Part shown: one piece after another, positions 5,186 to 6,198 of the stretch
Numbering within the stretch: the stretch's first letter is position 1
Layout of the letters: the number at the start of each line of letters is the position of its first letter
Assembly (NCBI GenBank): GCA_041485125.1
Contig: JBGPIT010000299.1
Location: 1-6,198 of the forward strand
Direction of reading: 5' to 3'
DNA length: 6,198 bases
Source: JBGPIT01 sp041485125
GTDB taxonomy: Bacteria > Desulfobacterota > Binatia > UTPRO1
Made by a program: the position numbers and the translations under genes
The notes under the pieces: generated by a model
Told to the model about the DNA's origin: nothing
What the model saw: only the letters and a program-made list of their open reading frames with translations
The model's database searches: none

Positions 5186-6198
5186 GCGTCTCGCTCCGGC
5201 ACGCGCGTCGCCTCGACAGCCGTGGTCGCACACGCGTCACTGCCACCGTCCGTGTCACGCGCGCGACTGGCTTCGCGCGCGAGCGTGCCGCGGATCACCG
5301 CCAGCGTCACCGCGAGCGGTCCCTGATCGCCCTCGACCGCCGCCCGCGCGCGCGCTCCCATCGTCGCCGCGAGCGTGGAATCCGCGAAGAGCTTCTCCAA
5401 CGTCGCGGCGAGCTCCGCCGCGTCCCGCACCTCGATGCCGCCGCCCGCGGCGCGCAGGCGCTCGGCTCCCGCACGCGTGGTGTCGAGGCTCGGACCGAAG
5501 ACGACCGGGATGCCGGCGGCCGCCGGCTCGAGGACGTTGTGGCCGCCGCGCGGCGCGAGCGTGCCACCGACGAACGCCGCGCGCGCGCCGGCGTAGAGTC
5601 CGGCGAGCTCGCCGAGCGTATCGAGGAGGAGGATCGGTGCGTCGGCCGGCCAGGTCGCGCCCGGCGCCGCCTCGGAGCGGCGCCAGAAACGCAGACCGGC
5701 ACGCCCGAGCAACGCGGCGACCTCGTCGAAGCGCTCGGAGCGGCGCGGCGCGATCACGAGCCGCGCCTGCGGCGTCACGGCGAGAATCCGTGTCCACGCC
5801 GCGAGGACGGCGTCCTCCTCGCCGGCGTGCGTGCTCGCGGCGACCAACACCGGCAGCGCGGCGACGCCGAGTCGCTCCAAGGTCGGACCCTCGGGCGACG
5901 CGGCGCCCGCACCGGCCTTGAGGCTGCCGGTCACGACCACCCGCTCCGCCGGCGCACCGAGCGCGACCAGGCGCGTCGCGGTCTCGCGCGACTGGACGCA
6001 GAACCAGCGCACGTTCGCCAGCGCCTGCGCGAAGAGACCGCGCCAGCGCCGGTAGCGCGCGAAGGCTGGTGCCGACATGCGGCCGCTCACCATGATCGCC
6101 GGGATGCCGCGCGCGCCGAGCGCGGCGAGGAAGTTCGGCCACAGCTCGGTCTCGGTGAAGAGGACGAGCCGCGGGTCGATCGCGTCGATCGCGCGCGC
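5182..6198 (-). CDS. waaA: Kdo transferase WaaA (KdtA), N-terminus beyond window edge
   Basis: WaaA transfers Kdo from CMP-Kdo to lipid IVA at the inner membrane and follows LpxK in the pathway. The frame is open to base 6198, so the 338 visible residues lack roughly the first 95 of a normal 425-residue protein, including the N-terminal anchor. Visible motifs, counted from the edge, are TETELWPN (15-22), SGRMS (38-42), FCVQS (66-70), a GSLK block (91-94), STHAGEE (122-128), DTLGEL (193-198) and FVGGTLAPRGGHNVLEP (209-225) followed by AAAGIPVVFGP. The usual PRHPER block reads PRRSER here. About 30 residues after the last helix form a non-conserved tail. Whether it adds one or two Kdo units cannot be read from sequence; a Kdo kinase in the same operon hints at one (inference). 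It is the most upstream gene visible, so the promoter probably lies outside the window. Confidence 0.96.
   Translation of the reverse strand, partial: ARAIDAIDPRLVLFTETELWPNFLAALGARGIPAIMVSGRMSAPAFARYRRWRGLFAQALANVRWFCVQSRETATRLVALGAPAERVVVTGSLKAGAGAASPEGPTLERLGVAALPVLVAASTHAGEEDAVLAAWTRILAVTPQARLVIAPRRSERFDEVAALLGRAGLRFWRRSEAAPGATWPADAPILLLDTLGELAGLYAGARAAFVGGTLAPRGGHNVLEPAAAGIPVVFGPSLDTTRAGAERLRAAGGGIEVRDAAELAATLEKLFADSTLAATMGARARAAVEGDQGPLAVTLAVIRGTLAREASRARDTDGGSDACATTAVEATRVPERDA
5194..5197 (-). promoter_or_regulatory. Shine-Dalgarno GGAG for lpxK
   Basis: The minus-strand GGAG lies 8 bases before the GTG at 5183-5185, within the last codons of waaA. It supports that GTG over the in-frame ATG at 5233 as the lpxK start. 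Confidence 0.55.

Noticed and set aside
4256..5326. Plus-strand open frame of 356 codons opposite lpxK and waaA
   Set aside because: It has low-complexity Arg/Ala/Asp composition and no recognisable motif, and lpxK on the other strand is certain.
5255..6142. Minus-strand open frame of 295 codons in another frame of waaA
   Set aside because: It is Arg/Gly-rich and motif-free, whereas the waaA frame keeps all family blocks.

Overview
The window is a continuous, very GC-rich stretch (about 70% or more G+C by eye). All seven recognisable genes lie on the minus strand and are read right to left. They form one tightly packed cassette for the inner part of lipopolysaccharide: Kdo transfer to lipid A, lipid A 4'-phosphorylation, heptose precursor synthesis, core glycosyl transfer and Kdo phosphorylation. 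This indicates a Gram-negative (diderm) bacterium that makes lipid A. Base composition and gene style fit a high-GC proteobacterial or deltaproteobacterial-like lineage, but the sequence alone does not fix the taxon.

In transcription order the layout is: waaA, Kdo transferase, 5' end beyond the right edge (5182-6198); lpxK, lipid A 4'-kinase (4088-5185); gmhB, heptose bisphosphate phosphatase (3453-4091); a 56-residue Trm112/YcaR-like zinc-ribbon protein (3280-3450); a GT9 heptosyltransferase (2186-3283); a two-domain protein joining a WaaE-like GT2 domain to a KdkA-type Kdo kinase (753-2189); and a GT87/DUF2029 membrane glycosyltransferase, 3' end beyond the left edge (1-756). No RNA gene, mobile element, CRISPR array, plus-strand gene, promoter or terminator could be supported, and no gap between genes is longer than 2 bases.

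Five of the six gene junctions are 4-base ATGA or GTGA stop/start overlaps. The sixth, gmhB to the Trm112-like gene, has a 2-base gap and carries the best Shine-Dalgarno sequence in the window, preceded by a GC-only hairpin. The genes are therefore very likely one polycistronic, translationally coupled unit.

Together the genes suggest this path: LpxK completes the tetraacyl lipid A precursor, WaaA adds Kdo, the kinase half of the fusion phosphorylates Kdo, and the GT9 enzyme adds heptose made through GmhB. The GT2-like half and the GT87 enzyme may add or modify further core sugars. The most unusual item is the GT2-KdkA fusion, whose glycosyltransferase half looks degenerate. Otherwise this is a compact but conventional LPS operon, and I do not see a wholly new system in it.
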